54,204 bases of DNA from the NCBI GenBank assembly GCA_001464315.1, contig LNFK01000001.1, positions 1 through 54,204 of the forward strand. Direction: 5' to 3'. A model generated the notes under the pieces. It ran no database searches and was not told where the DNA came from. It saw nothing but the letters and a program-made list of their open reading frames with translations. The position numbers and the translations under genes were made by a program. Every line of letters starts with the position of its first letter. Positions within the stretch are counted from its first letter, which is position 1. The DNA comes from Sphingomonadales bacterium Ga0077559 (lineage in GTDB: Bacteria > Pseudomonadota > Alphaproteobacteria > Sphingomonadales > Sphingomonadaceae). Positions 17,912 to 26,388 of this stretch are shown piece after piece.

Positions 17912-18471
17912 GCACAGCCAAATATACTCTATTGGGCATTTCTGGAAGTCTGCGAAACGGCGCATTCTCGACTGCCGTGCTCACTGCAATGGCCGAGGCC
18001 ACCATTGACAGAGCAGACTTTACCTTCGCTGAGATCGGCACATTACCGCTTTTCAATCAGGATCTTTACGTCGATCCGCTGCCCGCCTCAGTGCAGCATC
18101 TTCGCGATCAGATTGCCGCTGCAGACGGCATTATCATTTCATCGGGCGAATATAATCACGGCATTCCTGGCGTGTTGAAGAACGCGCTCGACTGGGCCTC
18201 ACGTCCGCACAACGGCTCTCCGCTTAAGGATAAGCCAGTGCTGATCATGACATCGTCGCCTGCGGTCACCGGTGGGGTACGGGCGCAATATCAGATTCGC
18301 GAGACTGTAATTTCTGCGCTTGCGAGGCCACTCAACACGCCAGAGATTGTCATCGGCCTAGTCGGACTAAAGATCGCCGACGGACGCTTTCAAGATGCCG
18401 CCGCTATCGAATTTGCGTTGAACGGTTTCGCGGCACTATTCGCAGAAATCGACCGGATGGTTCGCGTCTAA
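17908..18471 (+). CDS. NADPH-dependent FMN reductase
   Basis: A 187-residue flavodoxin-fold reductase. The phosphate-binding loop is GSLRNGAFS (residues ~11-19). The flavin-contact segment is SSGEYNHGIPGVLKNALDWAS (here split by family variation), as in NAD(P)H:quinone and FMN reductases. ATGA overlap with the FAH gene shows translational coupling. It could supply reduced FMN to the group D monooxygenase at 3957 or reduce quinone intermediates. A second, unrelated flavin reductase domain is present in the fusion protein at 18894, so the partnering is uncertain. Confidence 0.88.
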   Translation: MSTAKYTLLGISGSLRNGAFSTAVLTAMAEATIDRADFTFAEIGTLPLFNQDLYVDPLPASVQHLRDQIAAADGIIISSGEYNHGIPGVLKNALDWASRPHNGSPLKDKPVLIMTSSPAVTGGVRAQYQIRETVISALARPLNTPEIVIGLVGLKIADGRFQDAAAIEFALNGFAALFAEIDRMVRV

Positions 18472-18491
18472 GAGGCCGGAAAGGACGAGCC

Positions 18492-18836
18492 ATGGACATT
18501 GTCAAATTCGAAGACACACCATTTTATAATCCGCCCAATCATGAAGGCGTAATCTCCAGACGGCTGCAAGGGGATTTGGTTAGCAACGCCGACTTTGCAT
18601 GGGTGGGTTACTCTGATTTTCCACCCGGCGTAATCGTGCCGATGGAGGCGGGAACTTTCAGCAAGGTGTATGTCGTGACTGCGGGTTCGCTCACGATCGA
18701 GCAGGCGGATGGCACACGCCACTTGCTTAGGGAGATGGACAGCATCTTCATCCCCGCTGGCGAAGCTCGCTCTGTCATCAACGATAGCGGCGCACCCGCC
18801 GCCATCATCGTAGTGACGCCGCCGCCAGCTGTCTAG
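18492..18836 (+). CDS. Small cupin-fold protein
   Basis: A 114-residue single-domain cupin: KVYVVTAGSLTIEQADG followed by MDSIFIPAGEARSVINDSG reproduces the paired beta-helix motifs with the G-(D)-x-IPAG turn. The histidines that normally bind metal in both motifs are absent (PMEAGTFSKVYVV in motif 1, GEARSVIN in motif 2), so a binding or regulatory role, or metal-independent chemistry, is likelier than dioxygenase activity. It sits between two flavin-reductase genes. Similar small cupins occur in aromatic and flavonoid catabolic operons without an established job. Confidence 0.75.
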   Translation: MDIVKFEDTPFYNPPNHEGVISRRLQGDLVSNADFAWVGYSDFPPGVIVPMEAGTFSKVYVVTAGSLTIEQADGTRHLLREMDSIFIPAGEARSVINDSGAPAAIIVVTPPPAV

Positions 18837-18893
18837 CAAACCACCATCAGGATCGCCCGTTCGTCAACGTGCTTAGGCAAGGAGACAAGCCAC

Positions 18894-20102
18894 ATGACTA
18901 TGTTAACTTTCAAGGGCTTTGGTGGCGTCCGTCTTCAGGCCGAAATTGCAGGAAATGAGAACGATCCGACGATTCTGCTGATCCACGGTGCGGGCCAGAC
19001 AAGGGCAGTGTGGTCAACTATCGCTGAAGCGCTGGTCCAGGCCGGTCGCTGCGTGGTCAGTCTCGACCTGCGCGGCCACGGCGGGAGCGAATGGCCTTCT
19101 GATGGACGTTATGACTTGGAGGCGTATGCGGAGGACCTTCGCGCGGTGTTGGCGCAGTTAAATTCCCGTCCGGTGGTTGTTGCGGCGACGGTGGGTGGCT
19201 GGATTGCAGCGCAAGCATTGTCATCGGACGCTGCCAATTTGGCTGCCGGTCTGGTGCTGGTCGACATGCCGATCCGCAGTGCTTTAGAAGCCGCCAAGCA
19301 GATCAGTGAAAGCTTGCCCGTGGAACAACTTGCATGGGACCCCCGCGTAATCGGAGCAATGGACCTAGACGCCGTTGCAGATATGGTAGTTGCAGCCGCG
19401 CCTGGGCTCAACCTGCCAACGATGGTGTTACGCGGTGGCATCTCGTGGGTTCGGCAGTCCCCGGGTGTGACCGAATTCGACACCGCGCTACCAAATGCGG
19501 AAGTGGCAGAGGTGGATGACGCCGAGCTGCTGCTCGTGACTGACCGAACAGAGGCTCTGCTCGCGCATCTCCTGGATTTTCTCGAACGCAAGCAACCCCG
19601 CGACGCAAGTGAATTTCGTGCGGGGTCAGATGCCCGGACATTGCGCGATGCGATGGGCTGTTTTGCGACTGGAATCACAATCGTGACGTCGCGCGCGCCA
19701 GATGGAACACCGATTGGATTAACCGCAAATAGCTTCACCTCGGTCTCACTTGATCCGCCGCTACTGCTCGTCTCAATTGCTAACACCGCGAGGTCAGCAG
19801 CGGCTCTAAAGGAAGCGAGCCATTTTGTAGTCAACGTGCTCCAGACCGGCCAACAGCTCGCATCAAACCGCTTCTCTGGAAAAGGGGAAGATCGGTTTGC
19901 TGCCACTGCGTGGCAAGTCGGCGAAACCGGTATGCCCGTGCTTGATGGTTCGCTCGGCTCGTTTGAGTGCAAGAGTTATGCGATCTATGACGGCGGGGAT
20001 CATTTCTTGCTCGTCGGCGAGGTTGTGCGGGCACAATTTGAACCACGTCGCGATCCATTGCTCTATTTTCGTGGTAAATACCGTCGATTGTATATGGCTT
20101 AG
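18894..20102 (+). CDS. Fusion: degenerate alpha/beta-hydrolase domain + flavin reductase domain
   Basis: A 402-residue two-domain protein. Residues 1-232 follow the alpha/beta-hydrolase fold (TILLIHGAGQ, LDLRGHGGSEWP, then the nucleophile elbow). All three triad positions look substituted. The elbow reads AATVGG with Thr99 instead of Ser. The acid position in RGGISW is Trp185, where relatives have Asp. The histidine position in DDAE is Glu211. After a linker at ~233-245, residues 246-402 are a flavin reductase like HsaB and HpaC (LRDAMGCFATGITIVTS, GLTANSFTSVSLDPPLLL, GGDHFLLVGEV). It probably delivers reduced flavin to the group D monooxygenase, with the dead hydrolase domain serving as binding module. 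There is one continuous frame and a strong AAGGAGA site. Confidence 0.88.
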   Translation: MTMLTFKGFGGVRLQAEIAGNENDPTILLIHGAGQTRAVWSTIAEALVQAGRCVVSLDLRGHGGSEWPSDGRYDLEAYAEDLRAVLAQLNSRPVVVAATVGGWIAAQALSSDAANLAAGLVLVDMPIRSALEAAKQISESLPVEQLAWDPRVIGAMDLDAVADMVVAAAPGLNLPTMVLRGGISWVRQSPGVTEFDTALPNAEVAEVDDAELLLVTDRTEALLAHLLDFLERKQPRDASEFRAGSDARTLRDAMGCFATGITIVTSRAPDGTPIGLTANSFTSVSLDPPLLLVSIANTARSAAALKEASHFVVNVLQTGQQLASNRFSGKGEDRFAATAWQVGETGMPVLDGSLGSFECKSYAIYDGGDHFLLVGEVVRAQFEPRRDPLLYFRGKYRRLYMA

Positions 20103-20162
20103 CTAATCGATGATTGCCGCTGTCGTAAACGCAACAGAACACCAAGGATTTTGGAGAGCAAA

Positions 20163-22100
20163 ATGTCGGAAATCTATCCTGTATCGGATGACTGGAAGCA
20201 AAAAGCCTTTGTCACGTCCCAACAATATGACGTTGCCTATGCCCGGTCAGTAAACGATCCGGATTCATTCTGGCAAGCAGAGGCCATGCGCGTCGACTGG
20301 ATGACACCGTTTACCAAAGTAAAGAATACGACCTTCAACGAAGCTGATTTCGGCATCAAATGGTTCGAAGATGGTGCGTTGAATGTCTCTGTAAACTGCG
20401 TTGATCGCCACTTGCCCGAACGTAGGGATGATATTGCTATTATCTGGGAAGGTGACGACCCGTCGCAGCAACGGCGCATTAGTTTTGGCGAATTGCACGC
20501 CGAAGTCTGCCTTATGGCAAACGCCCTAAAGGACATGGGCGCGCGACGGGGCGACCGCATAACCATCTATATGCCAATGATCCCTGAAGCTGCGATGGCG
20601 ATGCTTGCGTGCACGCGCATCGGGGCGATCCATTCAATTGTTTTTGGCGGCTTCTCACCCGACGCGCTCGCGGGACGTATCCAGGATTGCGATTCCAGCA
20701 TCATCATCACTGCTGACGCAGGCATGCGCGGTGGAAAGCTTGTGCCACTTAAGCAAAATGTCGATGAAGCGCTGACGCATTGCACGTCGGTTAACGCTTG
20801 CCTCGTGATCCGCCATGTCGGCAACAACATTGAAATGCATGGCACCCGGGATGTCTGGTATCACGATATCCGGACAACTGTCTCAGGCGAATGCGAAGCC
20901 GAAATTATGGGTGCAGAAGACCCGCTATTCATTTTATACACGTCGGGGTCCACCGGAAAGCCAAAGGGCGTGCTGCACACGACCGGCGGATATCTTGTGT
21001 GGGCAGCGATGACGCATCATTATGTGTTCAACTACACACCGGGCGAGGTTTATTGGTGCGCGGCCGACATCGGTTGGGTTACGGGACATAGCTATGTCGT
21101 TTACGGCCCGCTTGCGAACGGCGCGACGACCGTCATGTTTGAAGGGGTTCCAAATTACCCAGACCACAGCCGTTTCTGGCAAATTGTTGACCGCCACCAA
21201 GTCAATATTTTCTACGGTGCGCCCACGGCCTTGCGATCTCTAATGCGTGAGGGCGATGAGTGGGTGAAGAAAACTTCCCGTAGTTCGCTTCATCTGCTTG
21301 GGTCGGTCGGTGAGCCTATCAATCCCGAGGCATGGGAGTGGTATTATCATGTTGTGGGCGAAGGTCGCTGCCCCATCGTAGACACCTATTGGCAAACCGA
21401 GACAGGCGCGACGATGATGACCCCTCTGCCCGGCGCACATGCGCTTAAGCCGGGCGCAGCGTCGAAACCGATGTTTGGCGTACAACCAGCTATTGTCGAC
21501 GCAGACGGCAAATTGCTTGAAGGCGCGACCGATGGCAATTTGTGCATGATCGATAGCTGGCCTGGGCAGATGCGAACCGTGTGGGGCGATCATGAGCGGT
21601 TTTTCCAGACCTATTTCACAACCTATCCCGGCAAATATTTCACAGGCGACGGCTGCCGGCGTGACGCGGACGGCTATTATTGGATCACAGGCCGGGTTGA
21701 CGATGTCATCAATGTCTCAGGCCACCGTATGGGCACTGCCGAGGTCGAGAGCGCTCTCGTTGCCCATGGCAAGGTCGCCGAGGCGGCGGTTGTCGGCTTC
21801 CCGCACGACATTAAAGGGCAAGGCATTTACGCTTATGTCACTTTGAATGCCAACGAAGCGGAAACGCCAGAGGTCCGCGCAGAGCTTGTCAAATGGGTGC
21901 GCCATGAAATTGGCCCCATCGCAACGCCAGACGTTATCCATTTCGCATCGGGACTGCCCAAGACGCGATCCGGCAAGATCATGCGACGCATATTGCGCAA
22001 AATTGCCGAGGGCGATGTTTCAAACTTGGGCGACATCTCAACCCTCGCCGATCCGTCGGTCGTCGACATGCTTGTACGATCGCGCTCAGTCCCCAAGTGA
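20163..22100 (+). CDS. acs: Acetyl-CoA synthetase
   Basis: A 645-residue AMP-forming acetyl-CoA synthetase of standard length. Seen are the N-terminal segment with [19 protein letters not shown] sequence, the phosphate loop [11 protein letters not shown], the WWQTE-type motif as DTYWQTETG, and the C-terminal [11 protein letters not shown] containing the lysine that is acetylated in the family. ATG 20163 has GGAGAG upstream. As the last gene of the operon it would capture acetate (or propionate) released by the hydrolases or by C-C cleavage. It may be a pathway-dedicated paralogue; whether the genome holds another acs cannot be seen here. Confidence 0.93.
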   Translation: MSEIYPVSDDWKQKAFVTSQQYDVAYARSVNDPDSFWQAEAMRVDWMTPFTKVKNTTFNEADFGIKWFEDGALNVSVNCVDRHLPERRDDIAIIWEGDDPSQQRRISFGELHAEVCLMANALKDMGARRGDRITIYMPMIPEAAMAMLACTRIGAIHSIVFGGFSPDALAGRIQDCDSSIIITADAGMRGGKLVPLKQNVDEALTHCTSVNACLVIRHVGNNIEMHGTRDVWYHDIRTTVSGECEAEIMGAEDPLFILYTSGSTGKPKGVLHTTGGYLVWAAMTHHYVFNYTPGEVYWCAADIGWVTGHSYVVYGPLANGATTVMFEGVPNYPDHSRFWQIVDRHQVNIFYGAPTALRSLMREGDEWVKKTSRSSLHLLGSVGEPINPEAWEWYYHVVGEGRCPIVDTYWQTETGATMMTPLPGAHALKPGAASKPMFGVQPAIVDADGKLLEGATDGNLCMIDSWPGQMRTVWGDHERFFQTYFTTYPGKYFTGDGCRRDADGYYWITGRVDDVINVSGHRMGTAEVESALVAHGKVAEAAVVGFPHDIKGQGIYAYVTLNANEAETPEVRAELVKWVRHEIGPIATPDVIHFASGLPKTRSGKIMRRILRKIAEGDVSNLGDISTLADPSVVDMLVRSRSVPK

Positions 22101-22531
22101 TAGAAACGCAATTGATGCAGACGAAGTTGTCTTAATCGAACGGGATGAACGAGAGCTACCCGACCATAGGTTAGTTCAACATTTTATGCTTTCAATGAGG
22201 GAGCCATCCACAGAAGTCTGTCGGCACTGTCTAACGAAGCTACCATTCCAAAACCACGTGAGCCAACGTCAGCTTACCGATGCCCCAGAACAAAACCGGC
22301 CTGTCGCCAACTTCCAACAAAACGGTCGGCGGATCGACTTAAGTGAACGTACGCTTCCCACCCATAATCGGAACTCGGTCCTTGATCGTGATACGCTCAT
22401 CGCCGGACGGGTAGCTTCTGAGAGATAGCCTCCAAAGCCGCCGGTCACCAAACGGCAACATTGTGGGCATTCAGCGCTTCAATTGAATTGTTCCGATGAT
22501 AACTTCACCCGGCAACCTCCTCCATCAGCTC
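22101..22531. other. Intergenic region after acs, no gene recognised
   Basis: About 430 bp between the acs stop and the stop of the minus-strand lipoprotein gene. No frame shows family features or a ribosome site; a 60-codon minus frame at 22269-22451 is unsupported. The text resembles the eroded intergenic spacers elsewhere in this window (22922-23286, 27287-27689). No clear terminator hairpin with a T-tract was found for acs. Confidence 0.4.
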
Positions 22532-22921
22532 TTACCTATATGCTATCACTTGTAGCGACCCTGGGTTCTGAGTGATGTAGAACGTGTAAGATTTTTCACC
22601 TGAGGGTTCGGACAAGCCACATTCTAAAATCCTGCCCGTTTCGTTTTTAATGTCATTGGTCAAAACTGTCACCATGTCGCCATCAACCAGTGCCCCACGA
22701 ATTGATTTGGTCCGCTGGATGGTTCCGACCCTAATAGGTAGTTCTGGGGTAATGTCAGGCTCGGCAGCAGCCCATTTGCCGACAACGATAATGTCAGCTG
22801 CCTTCTCCTCCGAAGCGCGCTTTTCAAGCAGTTCTGCGGGACAAGGTGCAACCGCCTCAATCCGGGCAGAATTTGAACAGGCAGCAAAGAGACTGGCAAG
22901 CAAGGGCAGGTATTTTATCAT
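22532..22921 (-). CDS. Putative small lipoprotein, unknown function
   Basis: About 129 residues from ATG 22921 (GTG 22936 would add 5). The N-terminus MIKYLPLLASLFAAC-S looks like a lipoprotein signal with Cys15 as the modified residue; Phe at -3 of the lipobox is less usual. The body (ADIIVVGKWAAAEPD, then TIQRTKSIRGALVDGDMVTVL) loosely recalls NTR/TIMP-like domains of other secreted bacterial proteins, which start with a Cys and an 'ADVVVVG' strand, but that is a weak resemblance. It stands alone, flanked by long spacers. Envelope location is inferred from the signal. Confidence 0.55.
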   Translation of the reverse strand: MIKYLPLLASLFAACSNSARIEAVAPCPAELLEKRASEEKAADIIVVGKWAAAEPDITPELPIRVGTIQRTKSIRGALVDGDMVTVLTNDIKNETGRILECGLSEPSGEKSYTFYITQNPGSLQVIAYR

Positions 22922-23286
22922 TTCACGAATATCCACTTATTGCTTAGCCTAGGTAGCACGGGAATTGGATGACGATTTCCGACCTGCAGGCATAGCTAAA
23001 TGTCCGCTAACCCCAACATTCCGGCCATACAGGCAACAAGTTCACGCACTTGTTAGCTGCCATTGGTTCACAGGCTAAACGAAGGTCAGCTTTCCCCAAC
23101 ATTGCGGTCGAACAGGCTGGTGATGGAAAGCCCTGAAACCGGTCATTCATAGGTTCCGCAAACCTGCTGAACGAACGACCGGTTTTGACGACTAAGTTCG
23201 AAGCAGTGAACGGCGGCTTTTTTAGCGTAATGAGACGCCCATCTGAATGGGGCTACGCTCCTTTACAGACTAAGCTCACCATGACT
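22922..23286. repeat. Non-coding spacer with degenerate dispersed repeat pieces
   Basis: About 365 bp without a supported gene. GTCCGCTAACCC (23002-23013) recurs inverted at 626-637 with partly similar flanks. The run GCTGCCATTGGTTCACAG (from 23055), with ATTGCGG downstream, resembles GCTGCCGTTTGTACAAG and ATTGCGG at ~27370-27403. ACCGGTTTTGACGAC near 23182 resembles GGGCCGCTTTTGAGGGAC near 27425. These look like decayed copies of one intergenic element family; copy number is unknown. Confidence 0.4.
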
Positions 23287-23892
23287 TCATTTAGCAATTT
23301 TGGCAGCATCCGCTAGTGTTCGAAAGTCGGACAGGGTCCTGTTAAAATAATGAAGCCGCGGAGCGTCAAACGTCACCATGTAGAGTTTCTTATCAATCAG
23401 AACCGCTCGTGCTTCTCCTTTTCGCGGAAGGTCGTCTTGGTCTGTATAATCATATGTGAAATGCACACCGTCACGACCCAAAAATTGTCCAGGCTGGGTG
23501 TTTGTGAGGGTAAAGCTACCGATCTTCTTATGCGCACGATAAGTTCCCTCAAGAAGCTCCGGAACCTCGACCAGTAGGGTTGTGGTGGTAAACTTTGGAA
23601 GAGGGTCGCGCTTCTTGTTGCGTTCCCTTAGTAGCGGGGTGCCGGGCTCGACGCCGCCATAGAATGTGACGTCGTTCAATTGCTCGCCGTCCAGAGTCCA
23701 AACTTCGGCATATTTGCCAGGCTTGATAGTCAACCGGTTCCAGTCCCGCGGCGGCGTAACGGTCATACTTGAATTTGCGATCTTCGAAATTTTATCTTTT
23801 TCCCGGTATGCATTTGCATGAACTGCGCCCGATGCGACGGTGGCGAGGCAAAGTGCAGTCAGCACCCAAGTATTGCGAATTACGGCAGTCAT
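23287..23892 (-). CDS. Conserved-looking secreted protein of unknown function
   Basis: 201 residues with a Sec signal peptide (about residues 1-27, ending ASGAVHA-NA). The mature part is basic and beta-rich, with no motif I recognise (WTLDGEQLNDVTFYGGVEPG, then FLGRDGVHFTYDYTDQDDLPRKGEARAVLI). It is the last gene of a three-gene unit: its ATG overlaps the TAA of the M48 protease gene by one base (TAATG). Translational coupling suggests that it works with the protease in the periplasm or as a lipid- or substrate-binding partner. No catalytic residues evident. Confidence 0.75.
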   Translation of the reverse strand: MTAVIRNTWVLTALCLATVASGAVHANAYREKDKISKIANSSMTVTPPRDWNRLTIKPGKYAEVWTLDGEQLNDVTFYGGVEPGTPLLRERNKKRDPLPKFTTTTLLVEVPELLEGTYRAHKKIGSFTLTNTQPGQFLGRDGVHFTYDYTDQDDLPRKGEARAVLIDKKLYMVTFDAPRLHYFNRTLSDFRTLADAAKIAK

Positions 23893-25103
23893 TATTTTCC
23901 CTCGCTTGAAGCTATAGTCATAGCAATCATTGATGCGTCCGATGCAGTTGGCTGCAGTTGTAGATAACGTTCAAGCGCCGTTCTTCCCTCTACCTGCCTA
24001 CCGGTTTTGATTAGCGATAAGCCAAGGCCTCGATGTGCTTCTGCAAGCTCAGAGTTCATCGCAACGGACTTGGCATAAAAGTCTGCCGCGTTCATCAGAT
24101 CACGAGGATTTCCGCGCGCTCGAAATAGGTCGCCGCGGGCTCGCCAAAGGTCGGCCGTCCAGCCACTTTCAGCAAGGCTGTTTATTAGGAACTCGGATGC
24201 TCCAAAGTCATTCAACGACACTTGGTCATCGAGGAAAGCGGTAATCCAAGGCTTTAAGGCTGCTTCATGTCGGCCGGTGCCGTCGTCCCTTCCCTCGCCG
24301 TCAGGCGCTGCTAACGCGTAAAGGTAGTTCACACGTTCGCCGTCGGGCGGGTGCGATGCAAAAAACGAAACCCCGTTAAAATTTGGCTTTCTCAAGCCGC
24401 GCGCAGCAGATGATGCCTCAACTTCAAGTATCAAATTGCGCCAAACTCGCGATGCGGCATGGGGACGAAGTGGGCCGTTGTTGAGATACCCCAAGCCAAG
24501 CAGGTCGGCCTCGCGTTCCTGATTGCGCTCGAACCTTGCCAACCCGCCGTATACCGATAGCCGGATACTATCAAAATTTTGATATGATTGTCTGGTTCCC
24601 GACATAGAAGCTAACAGAGCGGCCCAGCTCAGCAAGTCGGTTCCGCTGCGAGCGCTCTTGAATTGCTGCAGCGTGTGCCGGTTCTCGAAGTGGCCAAACT
24701 CATGACCAAGCACCGCACCAAGTTCAGCCTCACTCCTAGTTCGAAGCAACAGGCCGCTGAAGACGCGCATAGTGCCGTTTGGCGACATGCTCGCATTAAA
24801 CAAGGGAACGCGAAGTATATACAATCTAACCGTGTTGCAGCGGTCGGATCCCACGGTCTTGCAGAGGACGCTTTTAACATACGCATTTAATGCTTCGTCG
24901 CGGATGACCAATGGAGAGTTGGTTAGAGCCCTCTCTCTCTCGTCATCTTCACGCCACAAACCGATTTCGTCTACACCCTGCGGTTGATACACGCCGGTAT
25001 ACGGAGGCGGCGTCGGTGCGGCGACGACCTTGGATTTAGGCGCTGCCGAAACAGGCACCGATGCAATTACAGTAGCGATAAGTGCAGTGATCAGCTTCTT
25101 CAT
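23892..25103 (-). CDS. Periplasmic M48-family metalloprotease with C-terminal TPR
   Basis: 403 residues. A signal peptide (1-20, VPVSAA) is followed by the protease domain. The zinc motif HEFGH is at 134-138, and the third-ligand segment EREAD at 196-200 is followed by an LG pair. A C-terminal TPR-like stretch (residues ~340-390, YAKSVAMNSELAEAHRGLGL) recalls BepA, the outer-membrane protein quality-control protease. It begins 4 bp before the end of the upstream gene at 25100 and overlaps the downstream gene by one base. It is likely a periplasmic housekeeping or envelope-stress protease; the substrate is unknown. Confidence 0.9.
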   Translation of the reverse strand: MKKLITALIATVIASVPVSAAPKSKVVAAPTPPPYTGVYQPQGVDEIGLWREDDERERALTNSPLVIRDEALNAYVKSVLCKTVGSDRCNTVRLYILRVPLFNASMSPNGTMRVFSGLLLRTRSEAELGAVLGHEFGHFENRHTLQQFKSARSGTDLLSWAALLASMSGTRQSYQNFDSIRLSVYGGLARFERNQEREADLLGLGYLNNGPLRPHAASRVWRNLILEVEASSAARGLRKPNFNGVSFFASHPPDGERVNYLYALAAPDGEGRDDGTGRHEAALKPWITAFLDDQVSLNDFGASEFLINSLAESGWTADLWRARGDLFRARGNPRDLMNAADFYAKSVAMNSELAEAHRGLGLSLIKTGRQVEGRTALERYLQLQPTASDASMIAMTIASSEGK

Positions 25104-25861
25104 GGTTGCTTGGCTTTTTCAACTGCTTCAACACTGCCAGGAAATTCTTCGAGAAGCTGACCGACACGCTTTTCAGCGCCATCAATTTCGCGGACATCGC
25201 CGCCCATTGCCGCGTCAGCATTAAGCCAAAGCAGTTCGCCGGTCTTCAGATCGACCAGACCTGCATATCCTAAATGTTCACCCGACTTGACGGCTAAGCC
25301 CGGACCGAGCGCCGCTGCAATCTGCAATAGTTTCCGTCCGGTCGATCCGTACGCGTCCTTGTTATAGATGAATAGTGCATAGTCCGCACCCTGTGCGCCA
25401 GGAATATTACGAACACCTTCGCCCAGAGACCAATCAAAAACGCCCGCTTTGTTGTCACGCTTCTTGGTCGGAAGCCTGTTGCCGACAAAAAACTGGTAGT
25501 TGACGACGGCACTTGCGACAGCGCCAAAAAGGTTTGTGTATTCCTCGGAGACTAAAGCCTGATCGCCATAGGCCTCGGGACTGACCAAAACCGTGTTTCC
25601 GAGCGCGCCTTGCTTTTTGAACAAGGCAGCGTCCAAATTCTTTCGTGCTTTGTCAGTCCAGTCAGCGTTGGGTTCAAATAGCCCACCCGTCGACTGCTCC
25701 CCTACGCTTACTTTAGGTCGTATAAGCAGAATCTTTTTGCCGCTGTTTGCAGACAGCTCAAAGCCCTGCTTTACTGCGGTTCGTTCTTGCGCAATTCCTG
25801 AATTTGTTATCAGCACAATGGCACATAGCCAAAGCGCAATCCACCGCGTGATACCTGACAT
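25100..25861 (-). CDS. Secreted protein of unknown function, first gene of the M48 unit
   Basis: 253 residues with a signal peptide (1 to ~24, ending NSGIAQ-ER). The mature part starts with a beta-strand (KKILLIRPKVSVGEQSTGG) and later has LGYAGLVDLKTGELLWLN, resembling periplasmic proteins that report their state in a 'contribute to surface' manner, but no catalytic motif is seen. It overlaps the M48 gene by 4 bp (ATGA type). Probably a partner or chaperone of the protease, by operon logic only. Confidence 0.75.
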   Translation of the reverse strand: MSGITRWIALWLCAIVLITNSGIAQERTAVKQGFELSANSGKKILLIRPKVSVGEQSTGGLFEPNADWTDKARKNLDAALFKKQGALGNTVLVSPEAYGDQALVSEEYTNLFGAVASAVVNYQFFVGNRLPTKKRDNKAGVFDWSLGEGVRNIPGAQGADYALFIYNKDAYGSTGRKLLQIAAALGPGLAVKSGEHLGYAGLVDLKTGELLWLNADAAMGGDVREIDGAEKRVGQLLEEFPGSVEAVEKAKQP

Positions 25862-26035
25862 TATTCCCCCTGGTCACTCGATCGAGTGAAGTCTTTGAAC
25901 AGACTTTCCATTACTATTGCTGGACTTATCGCATGAAGCAATCTGTATTCTACAAATGGTTACTAATAGTTATCTCGTCGCATATTTGTAGATTTTTGAA
26001 AACCAACCGCTCCTTTAAACCCTCCTTGGGTAGGG

Positions 26036-26332
26036 TCACTCGCAACCAACGCCGTCTCCATCGCGGTCCAAATGACGCCCATAGCCTGCTTGCCCAGCAC
26101 GAACAGGTGCCGCTCCCGCTGCGCGAGCCGCTGTACAGTTTGGATAAGGCACACTACCGCCAAATGCGCGTTGCGGGGCCGACGAAGAAGCACGTCCCCC
26201 ACCGTGGCAATGACGCCCACCATTCTTTTTATCGTTATGGCATCCGTCCGCAGCTAGCCCGCCACCGTGAGCTAGCGCTGGCTTATTCGGCAACGCTGCT
26301 AAAGATAAAATCAAGATAATCAGATGTCGCAT
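26036..26332 (-). CDS. Secreted YHYH/excalibur-domain protein
   Basis: 98 residues. The signal peptide ends near ALA-HG (residue ~21). Then comes a His/Cys-rich segment, HCHGG-type, typical of YHYH proteins. The C-terminal excalibur domain (residues ~62-98) begins with YPNCTAARAAGAAPV and ends in the calcium-binding-like DRDGDGVGCE. Excalibur domains usually sit at the C-terminus of nuclease-like or surface proteins. Here the gene stands 56 bp downstream of a staphylococcal-nuclease-like gene on the same strand, so the two may be a split version of that architecture. Likely extracytoplasmic. Confidence 0.82.
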   Translation of the reverse strand: MRHLIILILSLAALPNKPALAHGGGLAADGCHNDKKNGGRHCHGGGRASSSAPQRAFGGSVPYPNCTAARAAGAAPVRAGQAGYGRHLDRDGDGVGCE

Positions 26333-26388
26333 TTCAAGCCTCTCTGACGGCGATCATATGGTACTCACGTTTACAAGACTTTACCAAA

